NCBI GenBank assembly: GCA_027886175.1
Contig: JAJNNQ010000075.1
Coordinates: 87,308,501 to 87,372,500 of the forward strand
From: Phylloscopus collybita
Taxonomy: Eukaryota > Chordata > Aves > Passeriformes > Phylloscopidae
Direction: 5' to 3'
DNA length: 64,000 nt
Within the stretch, counting starts at the first letter, position 1. Each line of letters begins with the position of its first letter. The notes below the pieces were generated by a model that worked only from the letters and a program-made list of their open reading frames with translations, searched no databases and was not told where the DNA came from. The position numbers were made by a program, and so were the translations under genes. Shown here piece by piece: positions 1 through 12,600 of this stretch.

Positions 1-684
1 CATTAATTCAGATTTGTACCATGAGGAATAACTTGAATGCATTTTTTGGTGCAAGAGACAATTTGCACTGAATTTGTAAAATAAACTAAAGCTGCTGCGT
101 TTATGTGCCAAATCATGCTGCAGATTATATAAATAATACCAAAAAGAGATTAATATCCAGTGAGTTAATATACAGTGCAAGCTTATATCTTGGTGATTCA
201 TTTATCTGAATCACAAGCTACGGTAATTGAAGAATATGGAATTCAGATAAAGGGGATTTTACAGTATTAATGCATTGAAAATGTTTATTGTAATAGAACA
301 TTATGTAGAGAGTCTTTTGGTTTCAGCTTCTCTCATCTCCAAAGCACTGCAGGCATATCTCCCACTACAAAGAGGACAGGGGATGGGTGCTAGGTAATCT
401 CCAGGTATGTCAATACTTTTCTATGAGCTATAGCATTCTGTTCCTCACTTCTACCTAGCAATTTGTTGCAAATAAGTATTTTCTAATAGCCCAACAGCAT
501 GAAAAAACAGAGTTTGGTTTCCAGGGTGTTTTTTGTAGTTTTGTTTGTTTTTGTGTCCTGTTTTCTGTTCATCTGTTATTTCTCTGCTGCTTTAATTTCT
601 TCAAAATTTTACAGTCAGTACTCTTTAAAGAGATGGGCAGCAGGACAAAAAGGTAATTTTCCACACCAAATCACTGTCACCAAC
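1..684. other. No gene seen
   Basis: AT-rich unique-looking sequence. A 70-codon frame at 499-711 is hydrophobic at its start but ends in an asparagine run encoded by the AAT repeat and has no gene context. Confidence 0.7.
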
Positions 685-705
685 AATAATAATAATAATA
701 ATAAT
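685..705 (+). repeat. (AAT)n microsatellite
   Basis: About seven AAT units, followed by TTTTTA. Similar short AAT runs occur at 17648-17662 and around 35690-35714. Confidence 0.95.
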
Positions 706-730
706 TTTTAACATGTGGATCTGAATGGAA

Positions 731-820
731 TATACAGCATTTATCAACTATACAATATCAATAATATACAGCATGTATCAACTAAACTATTGTTTAGTTG
801 ATACGATCAACTAAACAATA
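731..820. repeat. Small direct and inverted duplication cluster with perfect hairpin
   Basis: Segments 731-750 and 765-784 are 20-bp direct copies with one mismatch. The second copy leads into a perfect 13-bp inverted repeat (775-787 with 792-804, loop TATT). A further partial copy, ATCAACTAAACAATA, follows at 806-820. The unit TATCAACTA thus occurs several times in both orientations within 90 bp. Confidence 0.9.
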
Positions 821-3800
821 AAACTCCAATCAGAAGTCATTGAGAGAGATGGCTTTTCTTAGAATGTTATGACTTCAGCTGTAACCTGTGAGGCTTAATA
901 GCAAAAAAATATTCAGTCCATTGGACTTCGAGAATCAGAGAAATAGAAATACTGTAAAAATACATAATTGTTATTGGTAAAATACAAGTTCTTTTTACGG
1001 TTAGGGCTGCATGTATGGTTCCATTGTTACTTTTCCCTCCATTGTTCACGATTTCATAAAATCTCAGCTAAAGGACCAGGTGAAAAGGTTCTAGTCTCAG
1101 TTTCTACTTGAAGGTGAAAAAATACTAAATACTTCAGCTGAAAAATAGAGATGTTCTAGTACAAAAGGGGGAACAAATCCAGTCTTAAAACTGGGAAAAC
1201 ATAAGGAAACCTTTCAGGAGAAAGGTGTCTTGTGTAACTGACAGATGGGAACAGGGAAAAAGACCACACCTCATTTCAATGGAAACATGTAATTGCTTGT
1301 TCTGAGATGACACAACAATCCTATTCCCCAAAGACTGTTACATTGATGAAGTGAGTTCTACAGTTTATCTCCCTTTTATTTGCAATTTGACAGACCAATA
1401 GAGACCTGGAGAGGTCTTATGTTAGTTTCCTCTTCAAAAATCACATTGTGCTATTTCTATGATGAAGAAATAGAGGAGGAGAGTTTGCCGTTCCTCCTAA
1501 GAACCTGTCTCAGCCAGACTCTGCTCAATATGACTTGCTCACCCCTGGACTTCTTTTTCTGTTTGTAGGAACCTTTCCAGGCAGAAGCTGCTTCATATTT
1601 CACAGTGAACATTTGGGTCAGACCAACACACCGAGAATTTCAGGTAGGTGTATTGAAAGCCAAGATGCCTCCAGTTGAGGTTCATTGCCTTTCATTACCA
1701 CCCACTCACAGGTTGATGCAACTGCAGCAGTTTCAAGGTGTCAATAGACCCTGGGGAACCACCTTCAAGCTGTCAGTCTTGCACACCCCTGAGAGGTCTA
1801 TGTCAGCAGAGGTTTTTAATCCGTCACACTCTTTCAGGTAATAGCTACAAGAGTTGCTGGGAAACCTGCAGGCTCATAAATGAAAGCATGTGCTGAAGGT
1901 CTCTGTGCTTGCAGGCTTATGGAATGAGTGCTGAGCCATCACAGTTGGGTTTTCTGTGGTAGCAGAAAACTCTCCTGGTCACAGGGGAGTCCCTGCAGAT
2001 AGACAGGACAAGTATTTCTTCTTTCTCTTCCAAATATGATGCCATTCTCAGGCATGGACAGATATGAGGACAGGAAGGTGCTTGGCCTTGTTATTTCATT
2101 AAGTACAAATATTTTACTGAATTTCAAAGCATAAGGGCCAAACACATTTACAAACAGCATCAAAGGTGAGATAAGCATTGGTGAAGATAGGTCATTAAAA
2201 GACCAAGGCCGGGGATGTTACGTTGTTTTGTATTTCAGCTTGGAAAGTATTTTTAACAAAGTGTTAAAAAATATCCTATTACACAGTAGTGTAATTACAT
2301 ATTTTATATTAATTGCTCTTAAAGATCAAAAGCCATATTTTGTCTGTTAATGGAGCACTCACATGACCTTCTATGAACTCAGTGAGATCCACATGTATAC
2401 ATCTGAGGCCTAAATCTTTTCCCCAAAGATTCTTTAAAATCCTTTTACAGGGCAGTAAGTCATGGAAGTCATATGTTCCCTTTCTTCTGCTTTCACTCCC
2501 AAAACAGGCAGGAGTTATTACAAGCTGCTCTGCATTGAACCTGATGGTAACACTATCCCAAGAGGCCAATGGCCAGCCAGGGATTGGCATCACTCTGCCC
2601 TCATGCTCATCCACAGCCTGGAGTTTCTCCACTCCTTCTACAAACAGAGAAATAGGAAACAGAGACCACCAACAGCATCAAAAAGTGCTCTAGATATTTC
2701 AAGGGCAGGAAAAGCATTGCAGGACATCTCCATGGCTTTCAGACAGGAGAAAATTAGGAACATGTACAGAGCTGAAGCCCAGAGGTATGTTCTGGAAACG
2801 TTTAAGAAAAGTAGAGTGAATACACGATTTTACCAGTTAGGAAAGGTTCAATGGCGTTAGACATAAAAAAATAGGCATTTGAGTGGATCATCTTTATATA
2901 AAGGATAAAAGACATTGAAACAATCTTCCACAACTGGTAAAAATTAGCAGGATTGCTGCCAGTCTCAACAGAACTGCATGTCAGAGGTACATATCTCTAA
3001 AGAAGTATGTTCACACTTCATTCAGACTGAGTTTGAGTTGCCTTTGCAAGCTTCGAAGTCTTAAGACTGCAGGTGCCAAAGTGACCCAAACACTAGGAAG
3101 GGCTTGATGACAACTCTCACTGCAATATTTCAGCAAGTCTACCCCTAACTATATTTGGGCTTAGCTATTCCCAGGTACACAAAATGAAAAATACATTTAT
3201 ATTAGCTTTATAAAGATATTTTAGAAGTGAAATGTTTTGATTTTTTCCTCAGGGCAGCAGCTGTTCTCCCTATCATCTATGTGGAAAGCATTAGTTTGTG
3301 ATTTCAGTCACTGCTCACCAAGTGAAAGAATAACAGCATCATTGCCCAAACCTAAGCCCACATTCCTGCCATCAGATCCACAGAGTTGTGTTTTTATGCT
3401 GAAGCAGCCACAAAGGACTATCCAAAGTCTTGTTATGAGCTCAGGGATCTACTTCAGCTTGCACAGCAAGAAGCTGAAGGTTGTCACAGCAGTCAAGATG
3501 GGAATGGACAACCCAGGGGTACACAAATCTGGGATTTTTCTTGACTCTTCTCCCATCTTGGCAGACCAATCAGTACTAGGCAGACCCAACTAGCATTCAA
3601 ATGGGCCAAGCAGACTAAAGAAGAAGCACTTTAAATATAGTTCTTAAAAATTCCAGCACATTTCAACATGAAGGAAACCTCACGTTTCCAGAGTGGGTTA
3701 AGAATATTTTGCAACAAGGACGTCTGCAGTGTATACCCTACAAATTAGTGGGGGGACAAATAGAAATCTTTACAGTGACTTTTCAAACCTTGAGAACTGC

Positions 3801-6800
3801 CAGTTTACCCCACTTACTTTTTCTCTTTCTAATGGAGAGTATATACTTGTCTATAATTCATTTTCATATCAAAAAGGATAATCAGATTATACACTGAAAC
3901 AAATTATAAATTGCGAAAAATAATTTCCCCTAACTGTTAAGTGAAAAGGAAATTCTAAAGTATCAAAGGTTTCATTGTTTTTTCCCATAATAAAGAAAAG
4001 GTTTTGTTCCATGATAGCAAAATCAAAAGTAATTACAGTGTGATGCTCCTGTTTCTACTTTTTTTACTTTTAATTTTGTAGAATACCCATCATTTTGTTC
4101 AGGAAAAAATAAAGTGAGAGAGAGGGAGAGAAGAAAATGCAGAAGAATTTAAAGTAGAAGATTATGCAACCTGAGATTACAGTCTTCCTATGGAGAAGAG
4201 ACTAAAAAATTGTTCTTGCGGAAAAGATGGTACTTGAAATATTTTGAATAACCTCCAGTATTAAATGATTTAAAGGTATTGCTCATATACTGCAAGAACT
4301 CCATGCCTGGCAGGTGAATACTGGATTACCCAACTTAGCTGTTAGATTTCAGATGTGAAAATGAGTATGCAGACAACTCACGTGCCTAGTTACAGTTTAC
4401 ATCCGGTATGCATTGAGAGAAAAATCCTTTCTTCTAGTGAATATGTAAACTGACTATGTAATTTTTGGTAATTGATGCATATGCTTGCTTTCATTTTGAC
4501 ACTTGATCATAACCGACAAACTGGCAACTGAGAAAGAAGAAAACTCTAAGCTCTAAGAATAATAAATAGAGCATGGTGAGAGATGAAAAAAACTCCAGCA
4601 TATATGGAGGAAAAACTTCAGGAAACAGGGCTAAACCATAAATGGATTAAAAAAAAAATATTGTTTGGTGTTTCAACAACTTAAAATGAATGTACGAACA
4701 TGTCCAGAAGCCAAGTACATTTTTTTTTCTCAAGTAACAACATTAAATGTGTGTCAATTTTCTGCCTTAGCCATTAAACCAAAATGGTATGTGAAGAGAA
4801 TATTTAGAAAATTACATTTAATACAAAAGTTTTGTTAAAAAACAGTCTCAGATTAAGCACCTAAAGAGAAAATAAAGAATTGATGCATTCATTCTGTTTG
4901 AGCTTAACCATTTCCAAAACTATTAAATTGACTCATGAGAAGCTTAATTCTGCAGGTCAATATCAAGGACTGAAAACTGTGCAGCTACAAACACCTTCTC
5001 AGAAATTCTGCCTTCTCATTCAAAATGCCTTGTTGCAGAGCCATACAGGTTTACTAATAATGTCCACATAGACTCACCTGCTGTCTGTTGTCCACACACA
5101 AAACCAAAAAAATGTATTCCCCAAGGTCATTTAGGGTTGAGAAGGTCAGGCTTGCTCACTCTTTAATACCTCTGAAGCTGCTAATGTGACTGAGATGGAT
5201 GAGAGTGAGTAGGATACAATCCTGTCTGTCAGCAAAACACGTGATCTCAGCAATATGCAGTGTAATTGATCTAAATCTCAGCTACAGCAGTTAACAGACT
5301 CCAAGAGGGAGAGAAGGCATTTGGACCACAGGGCTTGTTGGACTTGACTGTGTTTTTACTTTGCAAAATAGATATTGCTCAGCAGCTTGGATTTTTGCAG
5401 CTTGCTTCCAGTGATTAGTACAGATAGTATTTTCAGGCCAGCAGTTTCATTTTTACATCCAGAGGCTCTTTGCTGAGTCTCTGTCAAATACATTACCTGA
5501 TGAATTATCAGTTAAAACCTTATCATTTTTCTATATGAAAAAAAATTAAGAGATTAGATAGTAACAGAAAAAAGACATACATATACGCACATACAATTAA
5601 TGAAAGATAAGCTTTCAAATGTTTGGAGGTTTATTTTAGAGATGTGTATCTATAGATACTCATTTCTTAAATATGAATAAATATGGAAACTGATTTCTAC
5701 TTAATTGGATAGGGAACAGGCTAAGAAAGAGGAATCCAAGACACCAATCCCACTGAAGTCTCAGACTGAACAGGAGAAGAAAAAAAAAAAGCATACTTCC
5801 CAGAAACAGTGAGCACAGTTAGGTAGTTAGGTTCTGGATGTCAAAAAGAGGTAAAGCTCCCTTTATACCTCTTATGTTGCCTGCAGCCTTGTCTGCTTGA
5901 ACCTTGAACCCCGGTGAACCTCCCTGAGCCTCAAGCAAAGCTCCTGCTAGAATCCCACTGGCATGCGTGGTTCAAAATCTTCCTTGTGCCTAGAAGACAC
6001 TATCTAGCTGTTATTAACTCTAGTGACACCAGGGCATAGTTTTATCCTCAGTCATACTTTTACTGAGCCTCCTTGAGATCTACCTGAAGAACATTAAAAG
6101 AATGACAGAACATAGTCATTGCCATCTGTCAGTGTATTATCTGTCACCTTGCAAGCTTTCCCCTATCCTTTCTAAACCCTCTGCCAAGGCACCACCTGCA
6201 CCACCTTTTTGACTCCTGAAGAGATCCCAACATTTAATGTAAGTATTGTACTAATTAAGACTTTGAGAGCAGTAAGCAAAAACCATCATGTCTGCCCTCA
6301 CACTTAGCAAGTTACTCACAGTTCCTTGCTTCCCTTCACAAGATTGTCTCGATAACAACCATTGCCAGTAGGGATCTGAGGCAATGAGTGCAGCAAAACA
6401 CCCTAACAAATACATGCCTACATATGTGAACTCCACTTCCTTAGGCAAAAATAATGAGTCAAATGAGTGAAGATCTGCTGCTCTCTTATGTATGGTAGTT
6501 GTGCATGCACTGATATGCAAGATGCTTCCAGAGACTTCTGTCATAGCTTGTCCAATTGCCACAGCTTGTCAAATTACTGATTTCAGAAACTTGCACTACT
6601 CCCAAAGGAAGGTTGCTGCTTTGTCATTTTAGAAAGGTGGCACACCTCTGAGCTTCTTTCAGTGTAGGTTGATGGAATGAGTGCATGTTATGTATGCCAG
6701 AAGGAGGTGGAATTGGCCAAGTCGAGCAAGTTAAGGCAATCCAAAGCTTTGAGACAGGGGAAAAATAAATCCATGTGGAAGGACACAGTACAGGTATAAA

Positions 6801-7214
6801 CAACGCCCACACAGACTATCTGAAGTCTTGCTTTCTCACTTGGAAAAACAAACTCCTTTCTGGACTCTGTTCATTTTTACAGACAAAGCCATCAAGCTTA
6901 ATGGACAAAAGTACAAGTCATAAGTACAGGACACTTAATCTAGGTAATTTATCTCACCCTTAAGTGTTTTCAACAGAGACAGGAGTAGCTGCCATTTGGA
7001 ACAGGCTTCCTCTAACTTCACTTTCAAATGGCATTAACTTTCAGATGACTAAGTCCAGAGCAGTTCACCTTAACCATGAGGCGTGTATTAATGAGGGAGA
7101 CTGAAAGATCAGTCTTAACACAGTTCAAACAGGAACTGTTCTCACCCATGGAGAGGGTGATCCTCGCATGGCTACAGCCAAATAGCTTCCAGCAACCTGT
7201 GTTTTAGGGGTTTC
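821..7214. other. No gene or repeat recognised
   Basis: AT-rich non-coding sequence. Frames of 60-132 codons occur (for example 2462-2860 and 3237-3593), but none has both convincing splice sites and protein-like composition. Short A runs at about 4649 and 5779 and a purine-rich GAGAGAGGGAGAG at about 4118 are the only simple repeats. Confidence 0.65.
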
Positions 7215-7380
7215 CTGTGCTTGATGCTGCATCTAGATAGCTGCATTTCACAGTCGTTAATGGAACAATTTTCCTAATTCCCTTTTGAAGACAATTATTC
7301 CTTTTGGCTTCTATAACATCCCATGGTGATGAATTCTGCAATCTAATTTTATGTTGCATGACTAGCATTACCGACAGAGC
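7215..7380 (-). mobile_element. Ancient CR1/L3-type LINE remnant
   Basis: The stretch with TTCCTAATTCCCTTTTGAAG, CTTCTATAACATCCCATGG and TGATGAATTCTGCAATCTAA resembles, from memory, the 3' region of L3/ancient CR1 elements in antisense (where a motif like CATCCCATGGCAATGAGTTC is usual). It is much more diverged than the 45-kb CR1 copy. Boundaries are approximate. No coding capacity remains. Confidence 0.6.
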
Positions 7381-8314
7381 AAACCACACCTTTCCAGGGA
7401 TTCAGTAACATGCTGACACCATCTTACTTTTGTCTCCCTTAATCTCATGAGTCATAAGCAGTACAGCAAAATTTTCTACAGCTGTCTGGCTTTTTCCCCA
7501 ATATCAAAAAACTCTTTTAAAGCAGTGGCTGTCAATAGGCAAATGATGGGGTATACTTTTTCACAGGATTGTATTACTCACATAGCTCTTTCTATCATAA
7601 ACCTGGGGACAGCTGAGGATGTTCGACAAAGGTGGCAAATAATAAGTAATAAATAGTTGTTTGCAGAAAGAAATGTGAGGCTTGGACGGGGCAAGGAACC
7701 CTCTCACAGTCCTGGAATAGCCCAGACAGGAAGTAGTGGAATTTCCCTGAAGGAGAAAACCTTGGAGAAACCAGTGGGAGTTTTAGAGAGAGAATGAATA
7801 AGAAAAAGAGATGGGATGAAGGCAAAAAAGATGTCTTTAGATTTCCATAAGAATTAAACTGAAAAGGGGAGTGGGAAGGACAGTGGAGAGGCAGATTAAA
7901 GGATTGTATTCCTATTATTATCAGCAGAGAGCAAGTAGGAAAGGAGACCTGGACTGCATCTCTCCCAAGTCTGCTGCCCTAGGCGACTGTTTACTTTGCC
8001 CAAGACAGCGTGAGATGTTATAAAATGAATTTCCAAAATGCTCTGAGTCACCAGAACATGGATGAGATCTGTGGATTCAAGCCACCTTTCAAGATTATGA
8101 ATCTCTCCTGAATATCCATTATGCCGATGATATATAACAAAATCACTGCTGTAATGTGATGCACATGTCAACTTTAAGGATACAGTCCCTGCTCAGATGG
8201 CATCAGCAGAGGGACACGTCAGCATGGTGGATTACCAGAGCAAATGCTTTAGCATGCAAAGTGATGCAATGTGTTTTGACAACAATTGTTCCCTTATGTT
8301 TGTTTCTGTGTCAG
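7381..8314. other. No feature recognised
   Basis: Ordinary non-coding sequence leading to the acceptor of the + strand candidate exon. It would be intron if that exon is real. Confidence 0.55.
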
Positions 8315-8451
8315 GTTTGACTTGACTATCTGCCAGGACAATGCTCGGGATCCTTTGCATTGCTATGCAGAAGCTGATTATGTGATCAAATGCTTAAAGC
8401 ACATAAAATCACTTCCAAGATTCAATGAGATAGATGTGCCAGAAAAGTCAA
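8315..8451 (+). CDS. Candidate internal coding exon, protein not recognised
   Basis: A 137-nt stretch is bounded by a pyrimidine-rich acceptor (TTTCTGTGTCAG just before 8315) and a GTAGGT donor at 8452. One frame stays open throughout, entering in phase 2 and leaving in phase 1. The translation has ordinary globular-protein composition (about 45 residues beginning FDLTICQDN and ending DVPEKS). Three cysteines are separated by nine residues each (C-x9-C-x9-C), a spacing reminiscent of CX9C proteins but not diagnostic. The frame continues only six codons past the donor before a TAA. No neighbouring exon was found in the window, so a host gene would have to span large introns. It could also be a chance open frame between two chance splice-like sites. 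No family was recognised and no function is proposed. Confidence 0.42.
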
Positions 8452-8517
8452 GTAGGTGTTTGAAGTAATTGACACTAACAGCTAGACCTGGATTTTTCAA
8501 AAGAATATGTGTTTTGC

Positions 8518-8570
8518 TTTGGATTTGGGGTTTTTTTTGTTGGTGGTGGGGTGGGTTGTTTCTTTTCTTC
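8518..8570 (+). repeat. T/G-rich low-complexity tract
   Basis: GGATTTGGGGTTTTTTTTG followed by GGTGGTGGGGTGGG. This is the only notable tract with G/T, rather than A/C, on the plus strand. It lies about 65 bp downstream of the candidate exon donor. Confidence 0.8.
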
Positions 8571-9404
8571 TAATGCACTATCATATAATCTGCCTAGAAA
8601 TTCAGCCTTTACATAATGTTCACATCAAATGAAATTCACCCGTTAAGAAAGAACATACACTGGGTCCTCCCTGAAGTGGAAAAAATGCACTCTTTGTGTA
8701 CAACAGATCCCCTGTGAGCCTTCCTACCCTGTGCACATGCCTAGAACAACAGAGCAGACTCCAATGGCACAGTAGAGCTGATATTTGTAGGTCTGGGAGA
8801 TTCAGCACTGAACTAAAACTCTCGTCAGTCCTTTGGCCCCCATTTGTGATGCTGAAGTTTTTCTAATAAAGGCCAACACCCCCATAGAAATGATGCATAC
8901 ATAAATGATTGCAGAAGAAGCAGGTGCTCTTATGACTTTCACATTGCATTTCCAGCCTACCCTGTGCCATCACACAATCTACAAAGTGAGTAAATGTGAT
9001 TCCCATTCAAGAGACAAGGGCAGAAGGCAAACCCACTGTGGCACTTGCACAAAAGTCCTGATTTCAAAATGAGCCTTCACCCTGTGCTTCCACATTTCGT
9101 AGCCTGGTACCAGTGTCTCACTGCACAGCTTTGCAAGAGCTTTGGGCCCTCAGAGGTGTCTAGGCACCAAAACCAACAAAAAGTAGTACCTATACACTTT
9201 CAAAAATCTGTCTTTAATTTCACTATCCCATAAATCTCTTTCATGGAGACATCTTTCATCTTTTCTGGTTCACAAGCCAGTTGTGGAGTTTAATTACACA
9301 ATGACTATGAGATCCAGTACAACATATATTAAAAGCAGCTAATGAGATTTTTGTCACTAGCATACTCTACCTCTTGTGAAATATTACTCATATGTTAAAA
9401 AAAA
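8571..9404. other. No feature recognised
   Basis: Ordinary unique-looking sequence; intron if the 8.3-kb exon is real. Confidence 0.55.
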
Positions 9405-9532
9405 TTAAAAAAATACAAAACAAAATAACAACAACAACAAAAAAAAAAAAAAAAACCAAAACAAAAAACCCCCAAAAAAACCCCCAAAAAAACCCCACCA
9501 ACCAACCCCAAACCAGAACCAAAAAACCACGC
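9405..9532 (+). repeat. A- and A/C-rich low-complexity tract
   Basis: Contains (AAC)n, an A17 run (9439-9455) and alternating C5/A7 blocks (C runs at 9469-9473, 9481-9485, 9493-9496 and 9506-9509). The minus strand therefore has four G runs of at least four, separated mainly by T7. A 100-aa frame of F, W, G and L across it on the minus strand is an artefact of this composition. Confidence 0.93.
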
Positions 9533-10608
9533 AGACATATTCAATGTAAAGCAAATCCATCTTAATTACTTGCATAAATAATATGTTATACAACTCAATG
9601 ATTGTTAACGCAAATAGCACAAAAATAGCATAAAATTTCCTGATCAACATGAAACACAGTTTACTCATCCACATTAGTGGTTTCTTGTAGTGCCTGGAGT
9701 GCTGCACTTAGTGCTGCCTGAGCAGGACCCCAAACCAGCAGGGTACCTACTTCCCAAAGGCTCCAGTGGCTTAAAAATTCTCCAAAAACCTAATGAGAGG
9801 TCACAGTCCTCAAGTACTACATAAATTCACTGGAAGAAGATGGACCCAGTTTCAAATTTTATGTACTTGGTAACACAGTCTTAGCTTACCACTGGGCCCC
9901 ATGTATAAAAAGGTGCACAGGGCATCATTGTAATTGCAGTGTATTCAGCCAGTTCAGAATCCTCACACTTCTTTAGCCATTTGTCCATGGTCTTTGACCA
10001 AAGTACCTCATTCTGTCAGAAAAGAATGAAGAAAGGAAGAAAAATTAAAATGTTTGTTTCCTGACAGAACAAACACACATCTTTCCTATTTTGTATCTGG
10101 AAATACATTTCCTGTTAAGAATTATGGTATGGAATTCATAGATTAACAAAACTTTTGTAGAGATTGGGCAGGAGTGATTTTCAGCACATGAAGCCTGTTA
10201 CAGCAAGTTCTATTAATATTCATCAAAGGAAAACCTGTTTGTTGACCTAAAGTGCGACTGCTTCCTATTCTCCACTTGTGAAATTGTTTAGGTCCTGTGG
10301 GACAACTGTACTGAGCTTTTGACACAAATATTAAAATTCTATTTAGATGTACAATGTTTTAATGCAAATTTTTTACCATAAAACCAAATGCTCCATTCAG
10401 TTAAATTAATAGAATTACAAAAAGATGTAATGATAGCAATTAAGTCTTGAAAATGCAAATTTTATAGTCAAGGACAATTACTTCATTTATAGTATACTGG
10501 AATGATGCCAGATGAAGGTAATTTAGATCCCCCTAGCTCACAGTTATATCATGAAGGATATCTTAACTTCATTAGTACAACAAAGATGGGTGAGAAGTTA
10601 AAGAATAC

Positions 10609-10625
10609 AAAAAAAAAAAAAAAAA
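10609..10625 (+). repeat. Poly(A) tract, 17 nt
   Basis: An uninterrupted A17 run preceded by AAAGAATAC and followed by GGGATTGG. No recognisable element is attached. Confidence 0.95.
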
Positions 10626-12523
10626 GGGATTGGAGAGAAAATTTGACCTTTCTCATTTCACTGCAGTGAGAATACATAGATCTTACTAAAGTATTAGTAA
10701 TATTTCTTTCTACTCCTGCCTCTGAAAAAAGTGGGGTTTTTTATTAGCAGCAATGGAACATTAGTATGTAAAAGGTCAGCTTCATTTAGATACTTAGAGC
10801 CAATGTGTTCATGCCACAACAGTTACAGATCTCCTATTATTTCTGTTTTAAGGATGCATATGTAGCTCATGCCTTACCAGGTCTCAAGCTGTGGCCTCAG
10901 GGACACATGGTTTTGACTCCAAAAGGAGTTAAAGCATTTTTGAAAAATTCTGATCACTCTCGTAAAAAGTACTCTTTCCTCCTGCAAACAGGAAAGTCAA
11001 ATGGCATTAGTTTTTCATTAGCATAGCAAAGAGTGATCAAGTAGATGCAGAATATAGAGTGATATACTACAGATTTTCTGGCCTGGTCATATATGTGTGT
11101 AAAAATAAATAAATAAGAAAACTACTGTTTCATACAATTACTTTTTCACATTACCAAGTTCAAATTTAAGTTTGAGGGACTCTGAAGGTTCTTTCTTTCT
11201 TCCAAACAAGTATCCAGGGAAGGGCATATTAAATATTGTGCATTATGAAGTTTCAATAAAAGCCCTTTACACCTAACATTTCTTTCTTCATGGCCTGCTG
11301 TAGCCACTGCAGAGAAATTCAAATCCAAGAGGGGTGGACTCACTGTGTGACAACAGGCTCCAGCTCCACACTGGTGTGTGTTCCCCATGCAGCATCACTT
11401 TGCTGCAGGAACGTCGCAATGTTCCTGCCCACATCCCCTTCACTGCAAAACAACTTGCAGGTTACAGCATTCTTATCCTTTACCCTGCTGTAATGATGGC
11501 CAGTGTAATATTTTAAGCAGTAAAATGCACAGATGTAAGCCTTAATGGGAGGTGACCACAAGTGAAACTGTTGTGTCATTCAGACCTACAAGTCCACTAG
11601 ATTTATTTCTCAGAAATGTTCCTCCTAAAAACCAAAGAACTATGACCTGACTTTAGTTCATTATTGATTTTAACAAGAGGTGTGTAGCTATTTTGCTTTA
11701 AGAAAACAAACCCATTCTGATGGAAAAATGTACCTTGGGTAGAGTTTGTGCTTTTTCCTCCATATTTCAGGTCTGACATACAGACAAGTGCACATGGAAA
11801 CATTCTGGCTTTACTTCCTTCAAGACAGTCTTGTGAAATAAGAACAGGCCTAGTGTTTTTTTCCTTCTACTCATCAATATGTATGCAACATGTGCTCAGG
11901 CACACCTGTAATGCCATCCTTATTTTACATTGATCTCATCACTGGAAGTCTGAACATGCTGAAGACCTGGAGAGATGCCATGGACTTCAACAGAAGTATC
12001 TCACCCCAGGGTCTCACCCCATATTTCTGCAAGTCAAAGAATCTATCAGTTATTCCTGTGTTTGAAAATGGTGGATGATATTCTGACTCATTGGAATGTT
12101 ATTGGCTCCTTGTGTGGTTCAGATTTCCTTCAGTCAATTCTGTCTTCTGTCATCCAAGAAGATAATTAGACCTTGTACCAATAAGGACTCTATCCTATGC
12201 TTCTGATCATTAAAACCCTACTACACCTGGCAAGTTAGTATGAGCTTGTAATTTTTATGTATTTATTAATGCATGAGGACTGGTGTATCGTTCTAAACTC
12301 TCTCTCATTGTGGATGTTGTTTGGAGATTTGGCTTAATGAGGAGTGCTTGGATGAGTTAAGCCAGGGTATGTTTGCACTGCATTGTACAACACAGCTTAA
12401 ACACCCATGTCATTTTATTGAAAAGTATAGATTTAACACGCTAGTAGTTTGTGAATCTGCCAAGTCTCAGCTGTTGCAGGGAGATTTGTTTTGTCCAAGC
12501 TATTCCCAATGTGTCTCAGTTGT

Positions 12524-12600
12524 AAAAAAAAAAAAAAAAAAAAAAAAACAAAACAAACAAAAAGAAAGAAAGGAAAAAAAAAAAAACAAACCAACAACAG
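12524..12600 (+). repeat. Poly(A) and A-rich tract
   Basis: An A25 run (12524-12548) followed by an A-rich stretch with CAAA, GAAA and CAAAC interruptions to about 12598. Lysine-rich frames across it are composition artefacts. Confidence 0.95.

Noticed and set aside
2462..2860. 132-codon plus frame
   Set aside because: No recognised domain, no convincing splice sites at both ends, ordinary base composition; compatible with chance.
6970..7030. Fragment GCCATTTGGAACAGGCTTCC resembling LINE sense sequence
   Set aside because: The similarity is to a short common phrase only and cannot be extended either way.
9405..9707. 100-codon minus frame with a Phe/Trp/Gly-rich end
   Set aside because: Generated by the A/C simple repeat; no exon signals.
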